A DNA stretch of 64,000 nucleotides from Phycisphaerae bacterium (GTDB lineage: Bacteria > Planctomycetota > Phycisphaerae > UBA1845 > PWPN01): the NCBI GenBank assembly GCA_018003015.1, contig JAGNEZ010000022.1, forward strand, positions 1 through 64,000. Reading direction: 5' to 3'. Both the position numbers and the translations under genes were made by a program. Under the pieces are notes generated by a model. It saw nothing but the letters and a program-made list of their open reading frames with translations, was not told the DNA's origin and did no database searches. Below are positions 26,374 to 35,345 of the stretch, in pieces. Within the stretch, counting starts at the first letter, position 1. Each line of letters begins with the position of its first letter.

Positions 26374-28626
26374 ATGGACAGCGGATGGATCGTTGAAGAG
26401 CCACCGTTTCATCCCGAGCATCTCAAGGCCTATGAAGGTTTGTTCACCCTGGGTAGCGGCTACATGCACATTCGCGGCTCGCTGGAGGAGCACCTCTCCG
26501 GCGCGCCTCAGAATGTGACGTACACACGGATGCCCGCCAACGTCACCAGCGAGAAGTTCCTGCAGACCAAGTGCAAATGGGGGACTTATGTTCCCGGCGT
26601 TTTCGGACGGCATCCTGTTCTCAACAACGAGATGGTCAACCTGCCATTCTTCTTAGGCATTGTCCCAATCGTCGACGGCGATCGGTTGGATCTCAGGACT
26701 TGCAGCATTGAAAACTACAACCGGCAATTGAACCTTCGCACAGCCACGTTGACGCGGACGTTCACCTGGCGGACCGGAGCGGGCAAGCGGATCGACATGG
26801 AGTTTGCGCGGTTCATTGACGCGGCTCACCCGCACCTGTGCATTCAGCGGATGCGGTTGACGCCGGATGCCGACCTCGAGCTGTCCGTGCGGGCGGGCAT
26901 TGACGCCGACGTCCGCACCAACGGATACGACCACTTCACCGGAGTCCAACTGTCGTTCGCGGGAAAGGTCGGCATCGACTGCGTGGTTCGGACGGACTCG
27001 GGCGACACGATGCGTGGGCTGACGCGGCTGGTCGCCGAGACGGACTGGCGGTACGAATCGACAGCCCGGACGGCGGAACTCGTCACGGACGTCTCGCTGC
27101 CGGCCGGGCGTACGTTTGTCTTGGAGAAGCGGACGGCGGTGACCACCAGCCGCGACTTGGAGGCGGTCGAAGCGGAGCACCTGCTGACCGACGCAGGTGT
27201 CCGCGGCTACGACGAACTGCACGCGGAGCACATGGCCGTCTGGGAGCATCGCTGGCGAGCCTGTGACGTGGAGATTGACGGGGACGACGCTGCGCAACGG
27301 GCGATGCGTGTTTCCTTGTTCCACCTGCTCCGGGCCCACGTAGCCGGTGACAGCCGGGTGGCGATCGATGCCAAGGGTTATTCCGGAGAAGCTTACTGGG
27401 GGCGGTATTTCTGGGACACGGAGATGTTCCTGCTGCCCTTCTTCCTGTACACCGACCCGGCGCGGGCCCGTACGCTGGTGGATTTCCGCGTTCAGAGCCT
27501 GGAAGGTGCGCGGCGCAACGCGGCGAAATACGGCTATCCTGGGGCCCGGTACGGATGGGAATCGGACGCCGAAGGTGACGAATGCTGCCCCAACTGGCAG
27601 TACGCCGATCATGAGGTTCACGTGACTGCGGATGTGGCATACGGCCTGACTCACTACGCCCGCGCCACTGGCGACGAAGACTACCTCCGTGGACCAGCAG
27701 CGGAGGTACTGGTGGAGACGGCCCGGTACTGGCTGGCCCGGCTCGACCAGCGCGATGGGGACGAATACCTGAGCCTGCTGGGGGTGATGGGCCCGGACGA
27801 GTACACGCCGATCTCGAGCAACAACGCCTTCACCAACGCGATGGTCGGCGTGGCCCTGTTTCTCGCTTCCTGTTACGGGAGGTTTGGGGGAGCCACGGTC
27901 GAGGAATGCGAGGCGTTCGCGGCGGCTGCGGACGCCCTGCCCGAGCCGCGGTCCGAGGACGGCACGCTGGTGCTCCAGTGCGAGGAGTTCGAGGCCCTGG
28001 CCGAGCCCCGATTCGAGGAGTTGTGGAAGGACCGGAGCAGGAGCTTTGCCGCCCAGGTTTCGCAGGAGCGGCTGTACCGCAGCAGGTGCCTCAAGCAGGC
28101 CGACGTGCTCATGCTGATGATGCTCTTTCCGGACAACTACACGGCGCAGGAAGTTCGAACCGCCTGGGACTACTATCTGCCCTATACGACGCACGACTCA
28201 TCGCTGTCGGCCGGCGTCCATGCCATCGTGGCGACCCGGCTGGGGCTGAAGGACGAGGCGTGGCGGTTCTGGCAGACGGGCCGGGGGATTGACCTGGATG
28301 TCGAGCGCGGCGGCGCGGCCGAAGGCATCCACATCGCCAACGCCGGGGCGATGTGGCAGATGGCCGTGTTCGGCTTCGCCGGAATGCAGACGGCCATGGG
28401 CACGCAGGTCGCGATTTCCCCGTTGACGTTGACCCCGCGGCTGCCGGATCAGTGGTCGCGGCTGGCGTTCCCGGTGGTATGGAAAGGCGTGCCGGTGCAC
28501 GTGGAGATCACGCGGAAGGCGGTCGGGGTGCTGAACCTTGGAACGGGGCCACTGGTCGTCCGGGTGGGCGACCGGGACCGGAAGGTGGAGGCGGGCGAGC
28601 AGATCATCTGGGAGACGCCAACGTGA
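26374..28626 (+). CDS. GH65 family glycoside phosphorylase
   Basis: The 750-residue cytosolic enzyme has the GH65 layout: an N-terminal beta-sandwich (to about 260), an (alpha/alpha)6 barrel, and a small C-terminal beta domain. The catalytic Glu is E476 in GVMGPDEYTP. SGEAYWGRYFWDTEMF near residue 335 and DSSLSAGVHAI near 612 are also typical. GH65 members phosphorolyse alpha-glucosides such as maltose, trehalose, kojibiose or nigerose to beta-glucose 1-phosphate; which one cannot be told here. The start at 26374 has GGGAG upstream. The stop overlaps the next gene's start (GTGA), and that gene is a beta-phosphoglucomutase-type HAD, which fits phosphorolysis. Confidence 0.9.
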   Translation: MDSGWIVEEPPFHPEHLKAYEGLFTLGSGYMHIRGSLEEHLSGAPQNVTYTRMPANVTSEKFLQTKCKWGTYVPGVFGRHPVLNNEMVNLPFFLGIVPIVDGDRLDLRTCSIENYNRQLNLRTATLTRTFTWRTGAGKRIDMEFARFIDAAHPHLCIQRMRLTPDADLELSVRAGIDADVRTNGYDHFTGVQLSFAGKVGIDCVVRTDSGDTMRGLTRLVAETDWRYESTARTAELVTDVSLPAGRTFVLEKRTAVTTSRDLEAVEAEHLLTDAGVRGYDELHAEHMAVWEHRWRACDVEIDGDDAAQRAMRVSLFHLLRAHVAGDSRVAIDAKGYSGEAYWGRYFWDTEMFLLPFFLYTDPARARTLVDFRVQSLEGARRNAAKYGYPGARYGWESDAEGDECCPNWQYADHEVHVTADVAYGLTHYARATGDEDYLRGPAAEVLVETARYWLARLDQRDGDEYLSLLGVMGPDEYTPISSNNAFTNAMVGVALFLASCYGRFGGATVEECEAFAAAADALPEPRSEDGTLVLQCEEFEALAEPRFEELWKDRSRSFAAQVSQERLYRSRCLKQADVLMLMMLFPDNYTAQEVRTAWDYYLPYTTHDSSLSAGVHAIVATRLGLKDEAWRFWQTGRGIDLDVERGGAAEGIHIANAGAMWQMAVFGFAGMQTAMGTQVAISPLTLTPRLPDQWSRLAFPVVWKGVPVHVEITRKAVGVLNLGTGPLVVRVGDRDRKVEAGEQIIWETPT

Positions 28627-29270
28627 TTCGCGGGGTGATTTTCGATCTCGATGGGGTACTTTTAACCACTGACGAACTCCACTACCAGGCGTGGAAGCAG
28701 ATGGCAGACCAGGAGGGAATCTACTTCGACCGCACGATCAACCACCGGCTGCGCGGCGTCAGCCGCATGGAGAGCCTGGAGATCCTCCTCGAGCGAGCCA
28801 GCCGAGCGTATACTCCGGAGGAGAAGTCGGCCCTGGCCAGCTGTAAGAACCACCTGTACCGCGAGTTGCTCCAGACGCTGACCACGGCAGACGTTCTGCC
28901 GGGCGTTCAGGCTCTCCTGGCCGAGTTGCGCCGCCGGGGCATCCGGGTCGCGGTGGCTTCCTCCAGCAAGAACGCACCTCTGATCCTTTCGCGCGTCGGC
29001 CTGGAGGGTGCGTTCGACGCGGTGGCCAACGGGAACGACATCATTCACTCCAAGCCTCACCCGGAGGTCTTCCTGCTGGCTGCCCAGCGGCTGGGGCTGT
29101 TGCCGGGGGAGTGTCTGGTCGTCGAGGATGCGGCTGCAGGCATCGAGGCCGGGCGGCGCGCAGGCATGGCCGTGTTCGGCATCGGCACGCCCGAGACGCT
29201 GCCCAACGTGGAGCGGCTGGCGGCCAGTCTGGCGGACACCACGGCCGAGGGGCTGCTGGGCGCAGGATGA
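28623..29270 (+). CDS. Beta-phosphoglucomutase-like HAD hydrolase
   Basis: The 215-residue protein has a GTG start overlapping the GH65 stop by 4 bases. The HAD motif I is FDLDGVLLTTDELHYQAW (residues 7-24) in the beta-phosphoglucomutase form, with the cap-domain signature RLRGVSRMESL. Motif II is VASSSKN, then KPHPEVF, and motif IV is VVEDAAAGIEAG. Beta-PGM converts beta-glucose 1-phosphate to glucose 6-phosphate. Placed directly behind a GH65 phosphorylase it would complete disaccharide phosphorolysis and feed pfkA. Confidence 0.88.
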   Translation: MIRGVIFDLDGVLLTTDELHYQAWKQMADQEGIYFDRTINHRLRGVSRMESLEILLERASRAYTPEEKSALASCKNHLYRELLQTLTTADVLPGVQALLAELRRRGIRVAVASSSKNAPLILSRVGLEGAFDAVANGNDIIHSKPHPEVFLLAAQRLGLLPGECLVVEDAAAGIEAGRRAGMAVFGIGTPETLPNVERLAASLADTTAEGLLGAG

Positions 29271-29385
29271 CGAAGGGAGCATGCCGGTCGCCGGGCGCAA
29301 CCCCCGGCGTCAGGGCGGCAGGCGGTCGCCGTGCGGGTGGCATCACGAGCGGAACGGCGAGGGCGATCGGCACAGTAAGGAGGGA

Positions 29386-30159
29386 TCAACGCGGACCGCG
29401 AAAAGCGCCGATCCGCCTGAGGTAAGCCACGGAGTCGGCCACGTCTTTCAGGTGGGCGGCCTCGTCCCGTTCCACGCCCTTGATGCCCTCAAGCTCCATG
29501 GTGAACGGGCCGGCGAAGCCCCGGGCGGTCATCATCTGGAAGACCTCGGAGAAGTCGACCACGCCAAGCCCCAGCGCCGGGAAGGTCCAGTCCTGGTACT
29601 TGCCGGACGTGTCCTTGAGGTGTACGGAGGCGACGTCATCGATGACCTTGGCGAGTTCCTCGATGGCGGTTCGACCCTCGTTATAGAAGTAGATGTTGCC
29701 GGTATCGAAGTTGATGCGCACGTGCGGGTGATCGACTGCTTCCATCGTCTGGCAGGCGGCGTCCCCGTTGGTGATCAAGTCCGGGTGGGTCTCGAGCGCG
29801 ATGGTGACGCCGTACTTCGCGGCCACATCACCGATGGCCCGGAGGTGCTTATAGATGACCGAGCGGTCGGTATCACCTGCCTTGGCACTGAGGAAGCACA
29901 CTTTGGCCCCGAAGAACGCGCAGGCCTCGAGCTGGGGGCGCATGACCTCGACGGCGTCCGGGGCAGCCACGTTGCACAGAGCTTGAAGTGAAGAAGCGGC
30001 CAAGCCGCTGTCGGCCAGTCTCTTCTTGAGCGTGTCCCGGTCACCGGGGGCGGGTACGGGCATCTCCAGGTGACGGATCCCCAGCTCAGGGAGATGCGTC
30101 CAGGCCCGCTCCTGGTACTGGCCATAATTCGCGAGACGACACGCGATGAGGTTCGGCAT
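29386..30159 (-). CDS. Sugar phosphate isomerase/epimerase (AP2Ec, xylose isomerase-like TIM barrel)
   Basis: The 257-residue cytosolic TIM-barrel protein has metal-binding strand ends typical of the family: IALETHPD (near 125), VRINFDTGNIYFY (near 148), ASVHLKDTSGK (near 178) and FTMELEG (near 222). These contain the Glu, Asp, His and Glu ligands. The family isomerises or epimerises keto-sugars or inositols with a divalent metal. The substrate is unknown. It lies between the GH65 operon (convergent) and a PHP-domain gene on the same strand. Confidence 0.85.
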   Translation of the reverse strand: MPNLIACRLANYGQYQERAWTHLPELGIRHLEMPVPAPGDRDTLKKRLADSGLAASSLQALCNVAAPDAVEVMRPQLEACAFFGAKVCFLSAKAGDTDRSVIYKHLRAIGDVAAKYGVTIALETHPDLITNGDAACQTMEAVDHPHVRINFDTGNIYFYNEGRTAIEELAKVIDDVASVHLKDTSGKYQDWTFPALGLGVVDFSEVFQMMTARGFAGPFTMELEGIKGVERDEAAHLKDVADSVAYLRRIGAFRGPR

Positions 30160-30184
30160 ATCAGAAGTCCCTGTCTGTCATGAT

Positions 30185-30200
30185 CGCAGCATACGCTGCG
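30185..30200. repeat. Short inverted repeat upstream of the isomerase gene
   Basis: CGCAGC and GCTGCG arms (6 bp each) flank a 4-nt loop, 26 bp upstream of the isomerase start codon. It could be an operator or a small hairpin. It may also be chance in GC-rich DNA. Confidence 0.3.
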
Positions 30201-30280
30201 TCCCAAGTACGCATAGTCTAACCGCTACGTTGGCAACATCTAGTATGGCGGCGTCCAGCGGAAACGGAACGGTCCGGGAT

Positions 30281-31060
30281 TCAAGTCCGAACCGGGACCG
30301 GTCTGGGCTGAAGCTGCCCGCGACTCCGGCTGCAGTTGCGGCCGTACCCGCCCGGATGCCCCAGGCCCAGCCCTTTGGTCCTGGCCACGAGCCAGCCAGA
30401 GCGGAAGAAGTAGCCCAACGAATGACGACCGCGAACGAGCCGGGCCTGACTCGCGGCGGCCAGGAATGACGCCGGACCGTCAAAGGGGGCCAGGTACTGG
30501 TAACACGAATTAACGCTGTCTTGGTGGTGGCAGTCGACGCCAACGAGGCCGGGGAATCCAAACCTTCGGGCGAGTTGCTCGGCCTTCTGGTTGGGATAGG
30601 GGAGCAGGTTCTGAGCGTTGCTGATTTCGACCAGGTCCAGCAGATCGATGATGTCGTAGACAGCATCCCGCAGGCTGCAACCGAAGAGGATGTTGAACGG
30701 ATGTGGGACAACAACGAGGCCGTGCTGGTCCTTGATGGCCTTGGCCGTCTGACGGGGCGACCTGCCCGGCTCCACAGCTTCGTGCAGGAACAGGCCGATG
30801 AGGTGTCCTTCGCTGGTGGAGATCTCCTGGCCAATGATGACCTTGAGGTCTGGATCGGCTTCCTCGGCCAAGGCTCGAGCCCCTTCCACGGTATCGTGGT
30901 CGGTTACCACCAGGCAGTCGATGCGGTACCGCCGCGCGGCCTCGATCAGGTGATCGACGGAGTTCTCGCTGTCGTCGGAGTAGTCCGTATGGACGTGGAA
31001 CACTGTCTTAAGCGGTTTCAACCTCAACCCCTCCTGGCCGGTGCCATGCTGTTCAGGCAT
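30281..31060 (-). CDS. PHP domain phosphoesterase
   Basis: The protein of about 259 residues has the PHP metal motifs FHVHTDYSDDS (motif I), VVTDHDTVEGA (motif II), IGQEISTSEGHLIGL (motif III), VVVPHPF and GVDCHHQD (motif IV). Such stand-alone PHP proteins are mostly phosphoesterases acting on small phosphates or short nucleotides (TrpH/YciV type). The start is unclear: ATG at 31060 has no ribosome-binding site, while a TTG at 31021 sits 7 nt behind AGGAGGGG and gives MKPLKTVFHVHTDYS. The latter may be the true start. Confidence 0.78.
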   Translation of the reverse strand: MPEQHGTGQEGLRLKPLKTVFHVHTDYSDDSENSVDHLIEAARRYRIDCLVVTDHDTVEGARALAEEADPDLKVIIGQEISTSEGHLIGLFLHEAVEPGRSPRQTAKAIKDQHGLVVVPHPFNILFGCSLRDAVYDIIDLLDLVEISNAQNLLPYPNQKAEQLARRFGFPGLVGVDCHHQDSVNSCYQYLAPFDGPASFLAAASQARLVRGRHSLGYFFRSGWLVARTKGLGLGHPGGYGRNCSRSRGQLQPRPVPVRT

Positions 31061-31453
31061 CAGTGGCCTGCGGCGACGGCTGTCCGGCACACAAACGAGT
31101 GAATTCTATGATCAAGGCCTTCCAGAAAACAAGCGCCCTCGCCCCGGACGGTGAAGGTCCAGGGCAGGGCCCGATAATGTCCAGGAACAGAGGGAACAAA
31201 CGACGGGACCGGATAAGGGGGAGAGAGGCGTTGGGTAGCGGACGTGACAAGGCCGATCCTGTTTCGAGGGTTCCGGCTCCAGCGGGTTGCCTTGACCGGC
31301 TGGAGGTGAGAGGTCCAGGGATGCGGCCGAGTCGAATGCTGGCCGAGGGATGAGAGGCGGAGCCGTGGGTTGTCGGTCGTCAGTCGCCAATCGGGCGACG
31401 AGACTGACCCAACATGGACAGAGGATTACCGCCGGGTATTTCGGCTTTCAGCC
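31061..31453. other. Intergenic stretch, nothing recognised
   Basis: About 390 bases lie between two minus-strand genes. I see no coding pattern, terminator hairpin with T-run, or convincing promoter. Confidence 0.35.
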
Positions 31454-32800
31454 TCACACGAGCCTGATCTGCACGATCTCGGCGGGTGCGTTGAGGCGGA
31501 CGGGGAACCAGTTGCCGACGCCGGCACTGACGAAGAGTGCGGCCTGGTGGCGTCGATACTCACCCCAGATGTAGCGGAACAGGAGGCTTCCACCGCCAAT
31601 GGGGTATTTGAAGCCGGGGGGCGTGAGCATGAGTTGCCCGCCGTGGGTGTGGCCAGCCAGGATCAGATCGGCCCCGTGATCGGCCAGTGCTTCGAAGGCA
31701 TGCGGGTGGTGGGCGAGGGCGATCGTGAAAGTCTCGGGATCGCCTCCCTTCAGCGTCGCAACCGCCCGGGAGTTCAAGCCGGGATCGGAGAGGATGGGCT
31801 GCTCGTAGCGCGACCAGAACAGGCCGGCGACCCGTACGGTTTCGCCGCCGACCTTGATGCGAGTGTGCTCGTCGGACAGGAATCCCGGTTCGGTCTTACG
31901 CATGGCTTCGAGGAACTCCTTCCGCGAATCGAGCAAGTCATGGTTGCCGGCCACGATGAACCGTCCGTAGCGGTGCTTCAGGGCGGCAATGGCTTCCATG
32001 GTGGCGGGAAGGTATTCGATGTTATGGTCGAGGATATCGCCGGTGATGGCGACCATATCGCTGTTGAGGCGGTTGGCTGCCTCAACGACCGCGCTCAGGT
32101 GTTTCGGCCTGAAGATACGGCCCACGTGAATGTCGCTGATCTGGGTAATGGTGAAGCCGCGGAGGCGTTTGGGCAGACGAGGCAGTTGGATTGTCTGGTG
32201 ACGGATCATGAAGCGGCCCTGTCCGCGCATTCCGGCCACGGAGGCACCTGCGGTGACGAGCAATGGGGTGGTGAAGGCGGCCTGCATCAGCAGGGCCCGG
32301 CGGCTCAGCGCCGCCTTCGACCGTTGCGCCGTGATCACCCGCGCGGGATGGTCGTCATGGGTTGTCGGCTTGGCCGGTTTGGCGTGTCCCGGCCAACGAA
32401 GGACGCCCAGAATCAGCCAAACGGCCACCGCCAGCGAGCCGAGCGCCATCAGGAGGATATGCCAGATCATGATCCACATGATGACGGGAACGGGCAGGGC
32501 ATCCCACGCATGCCGGCCGCGGAAGGTGACGCCGAGCATGGGTGAGAGGGTGAGGAGTACGTAGAGAGCCCAGGTCCACCGTGTCCAGGTTTGGCGGCCG
32601 TCCGCGAGCCAACTATCGATCCACGACCACCAGAAGAGGCTGGGCAGAACCGCCAGGACGAGAACCAAGCCGAAGACCCCGTGGGCCGGGAAGGGGAACA
32701 GCCCCAGGCGAAGGCCGAGCAGGACCAGCGATACCAGGGCGATCCCGCCCAGGGCGGCCTTCTGCAGTGTCCGATGGCAAGCCGGCTTTGTCGGTTCCAC
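31454..32800 (-). CDS. Membrane-anchored metallophosphoesterase (YkuE/YaeI-like)
   Basis: The 448-residue protein has a GTG start. About four N-terminal membrane helices come first (20-150), then a twin-arginine-like element SRRALLMQAAFTTP near residue 166. The calcineurin-type phosphoesterase domain carries ISDIHVGR, VAITGDILDHN, VAGNHDLLD and LAGHTHGGQL. All metal-binding motifs are intact. Relatives hydrolyse UDP-2,3-diacylglucosamine or other lipid pyrophosphates. It begins 7 bp after the bamA stop, so the two are almost certainly cotranscribed, suggesting outer-membrane or lipid work. The precise substrate is unknown. Confidence 0.85.
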   Translation of the reverse strand: MEPTKPACHRTLQKAALGGIALVSLVLLGLRLGLFPFPAHGVFGLVLVLAVLPSLFWWSWIDSWLADGRQTWTRWTWALYVLLTLSPMLGVTFRGRHAWDALPVPVIMWIMIWHILLMALGSLAVAVWLILGVLRWPGHAKPAKPTTHDDHPARVITAQRSKAALSRRALLMQAAFTTPLLVTAGASVAGMRGQGRFMIRHQTIQLPRLPKRLRGFTITQISDIHVGRIFRPKHLSAVVEAANRLNSDMVAITGDILDHNIEYLPATMEAIAALKHRYGRFIVAGNHDLLDSRKEFLEAMRKTEPGFLSDEHTRIKVGGETVRVAGLFWSRYEQPILSDPGLNSRAVATLKGGDPETFTIALAHHPHAFEALADHGADLILAGHTHGGQLMLTPPGFKYPIGGGSLLFRYIWGEYRRHQAALFVSAGVGNWFPVRLNAPAEIVQIRLV

Positions 32801-32807
32801 GGGCGGA

Positions 32808-35189
32808 TTATAGGAAGGGCAAGCCGATGAAGAAACTGAACCAGCGGGTGTCGTCCTCGTCGCTCTTGGCGACCGGGAACGCGACGTCGAACTCCATCGG
32901 GACGGTGCCGAAGATCTCCAGGGTCAGCCGGATGCCCGCACCGACCGAAGCCCGCCAGGAAGACACGCCGAAGTGCTCCTCGACCGTTCCCATATCCGAG
33001 AAGAACACGCCGCGCACGACCTTGGAGTAAAGGGGGAAGGAGTATTCCGCGCCGGTCAAGGTCATGAAATCGCCGCCGACCCGGTTGTTGCGGAGCCCGT
33101 CGCGGGGGCTGATGCCGCGGAAGTCGAAACCGCGGAACGATCCGATGCCGCCGGCGTAGAACCGCTCGAACACCGGTGCGTCGCCGACGATCTGTCCGGC
33201 TCGGGTGTAGGCGCTGACCACGCTCTTGCGGTCCTGATCGTCGACCGCGACGGTCCAGTACTGGGTGTATCCCGCCGTGGCCTTACCGAAGAAGTAGTCG
33301 CCGCCAAGGGCCCCCGCCTGCTCGTAACCGACGTTAAAGCGGTGCCCGGCTGAAGGATCGAAGCGGCTGTTGGTCGTGTCATGGAGCAGGGACAGCTTGG
33401 CGCTGGTGAGCATGCTGTCGCCTTCGACGTCCTGGATATCCTTGGCGGCGAAGGACTCGACGCTGCTGATGTTGATGTATTCGCTGCGCAGGGCGATTTC
33501 GCCGACCCAGTCCTTGAGCAGGCCCTGCTCGAAGGTCTTATCGAAGCTCACCATGCCGCCGATCCGCAGTTCGTCGTATCCATCGCGGCCGCGTTCGAAC
33601 AGATAGACGCTGGTCCCGAAGCCGATCCGCTTGTCGAAGAGGTAGGGTTCGCGGAAGTCGATGCGGAAGCGGGTCAACTCGGTGCCCGGCTCGAGCTGAA
33701 TACGGAAGGTCTGCCCGGCTCCGCGATACGCACGGCCCTTGATGAACTCCTCGAAGCTGCGCGGCGTGTCGAACAGATCGAAGTTGGTGTTTTCGAGGAC
33801 GATGTTGCCCACGACGCCGCTGTCGCTACTGGCTCCGATGCCGGCGAGGAACTGGTTGGTTTTGGGGTTCTCTTTGACCGTCACGACGGCGTCGCGTACG
33901 CCTTCCTTCTTGTCCTGGGGCTCGATCGGCTCGATTGTGGCATCGCTGAACAGGCCGGTTTCCTTGAGCTTTCGCTGGGCCTTCTCCGTCTTGGTGGTGT
34001 CGTACAGCTCATCGGGATAGAAGCGAAGCTCGCGCCGGACGCATTTCTCCTGGGTGTGGGAGTTGCCGTTGACTTCGATCCAGCCGATGTGGAACTGCTC
34101 GCCCTCCTGCAGGTTCATGGTCAGGATCACCTGGCCGGGCTCGTCGGCGAAGACCCAGCTCGGCGCGACCACGCAGTAGATGTAGCCCTGGGCGCCATAG
34201 TGAGTTTGGATCTTCTTGACGTCCGCCTTGACCAGGCTGTCGACCAGGAATTCACCGACCTTGATCCGCATCAGGTCCATGATTTCCTCGGCCGTGAGGA
34301 CTTCGTTGCCCCGGATCCGAATCTCCTTGATGGCGTAGTGGGCGCCTTCGCTGACCCGGAAGACCACCTCGAGTCTCTCGCGAGCCACGTCGGTGTACTG
34401 CTCGACGTAGCTGACCTCGGCGTCGAGGAAACCCCGGTCGCGGTAGTACTGCTGGACCTTGGCGGCGTCGCGGGTTGCCCGTTCCGCATCGAAGTCGCCG
34501 GTAACGAAAATCGGAAGGTACGCCTTGGTCTCGATTTCGTGCTTGAGTTCGCGGGCTCCGTAGGCCGTATTGCCCTCAAACCGGACCGCGCGGACCCGCA
34601 CCCGCTGATTCTCGACAATGGTGTAGACGACCCGTCGCTCGGTCTTGAGCCGTTCCTCGTCGAATGTGACTTCGACGTAGGAGTAGCCCTTCTCCTTGTA
34701 TAGCCGCTCGATGGCGTCCCGGCCCTGGCGGACATCGTACAAATCGAGCGGGTCGCCGGCGTTGAAGCTCAAGGCGGCGATCAGGTCCTTGGTCTTGAAC
34801 TTCTTCGCCCCGACGAACTCGACTGAGGCAACCTCCGGCTTCTCGGTGACCTTGATCACCAGCTTGACCTGATCGTTAACCAGTTGGGTATCGGCCTGCA
34901 CATCGAGGAAGCGTCCGGTCTTGAGGAGCCGGCTGACGTCACGCTGGGTCTGGTCCTGCGAATAGGCCTGCCCGACCTTGACGCGGATCTGGTTGCGGAC
35001 GTAGGCCTCGTCGAGATTGATCAGGCCGACGATGGTGAGTTCGCCGATGAGCTTGCCGTCCAACGGTGACGACGACGCCGCGGGGGCGGGAGCCGCTGTC
35101 GGCGGGGCCTGCTGGGCCGAGACGCCCGCCCAAGCGACAAGGACAAACGACGCCGTCAACAGCCATTTCAGAAGTGTGATCCGCACCAT
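32808..35189 (-). CDS. bamA: Outer membrane protein assembly factor BamA
   Basis: The 793-residue protein has a signal peptide ending near VSA-QQ, five POTRA repeats (about residues 45-425) and a C-terminal Omp85 barrel. POTRA beta strands are seen at IGELTIVGLINL, VASVEFVGAKKF, VRAVRFEGNTAY, IKEIRIRGNEVL and IGWIEVNGNSHT. The barrel has the Omp85 hallmark FRGFDFRG near residue 680. BamA folds barrel proteins into the outer membrane, so its presence argues for a diderm envelope. The frame stays open upstream to 36653, but the signal peptide and promoter fix the start at 35189. Confidence 0.93.
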   Translation of the reverse strand: MVRITLLKWLLTASFVLVAWAGVSAQQAPPTAAPAPAASSSPLDGKLIGELTIVGLINLDEAYVRNQIRVKVGQAYSQDQTQRDVSRLLKTGRFLDVQADTQLVNDQVKLVIKVTEKPEVASVEFVGAKKFKTKDLIAALSFNAGDPLDLYDVRQGRDAIERLYKEKGYSYVEVTFDEERLKTERRVVYTIVENQRVRVRAVRFEGNTAYGARELKHEIETKAYLPIFVTGDFDAERATRDAAKVQQYYRDRGFLDAEVSYVEQYTDVARERLEVVFRVSEGAHYAIKEIRIRGNEVLTAEEIMDLMRIKVGEFLVDSLVKADVKKIQTHYGAQGYIYCVVAPSWVFADEPGQVILTMNLQEGEQFHIGWIEVNGNSHTQEKCVRRELRFYPDELYDTTKTEKAQRKLKETGLFSDATIEPIEPQDKKEGVRDAVVTVKENPKTNQFLAGIGASSDSGVVGNIVLENTNFDLFDTPRSFEEFIKGRAYRGAGQTFRIQLEPGTELTRFRIDFREPYLFDKRIGFGTSVYLFERGRDGYDELRIGGMVSFDKTFEQGLLKDWVGEIALRSEYINISSVESFAAKDIQDVEGDSMLTSAKLSLLHDTTNSRFDPSAGHRFNVGYEQAGALGGDYFFGKATAGYTQYWTVAVDDQDRKSVVSAYTRAGQIVGDAPVFERFYAGGIGSFRGFDFRGISPRDGLRNNRVGGDFMTLTGAEYSFPLYSKVVRGVFFSDMGTVEEHFGVSSWRASVGAGIRLTLEIFGTVPMEFDVAFPVAKSDEDDTRWFSFFIGLPFL

Positions 35190-35197
35190 GTCGGAGC

Positions 35198-35225
35198 ATG
35201 ATACGCCCCTTCGCCACCCTGTCAA
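35198..35225 (-). promoter_or_regulatory. Promoter of bamA, predicted leaderless
   Basis: On the minus strand TTGACA (35225-35220), 16 bp, TATCAT (35203-35198), then 8 nt to the ATG at 35189. Both hexamers are near consensus. No Shine-Dalgarno sequence is present before the ATG. Confidence 0.62.
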
Positions 35226-35345
35226 AACCGACTGTTGAAATCTGAGCTCGGGGCTGTGAGTTGTTTGAGGCACCTGCGTGCCGTGGTGGAGATGCCGGCC
35301 AATCGATCCTTGCTTTCCGAGCCGGTTTGCGGCAATGTGAGGTCC

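Noticed and set aside
30262-30300. GGGATTCAAGTCC, resembling a tRNA T-arm
   Set aside because: The T-stem does not pair and no acceptor, D or anticodon arm is found around it.
32807-32812. TATAAT just before the metallophosphoesterase gene
   Set aside because: It is formed by the last codons of bamA, there is no -35, and the 7-bp gap points to an operon.
33381-34703. Long plus-strand open frame (440 codons) opposite bamA
   Set aside because: It is a high-GC shadow of the bamA gene, Asp/Glu/Leu-rich without domains. The bamA frame has clear POTRA and barrel features.
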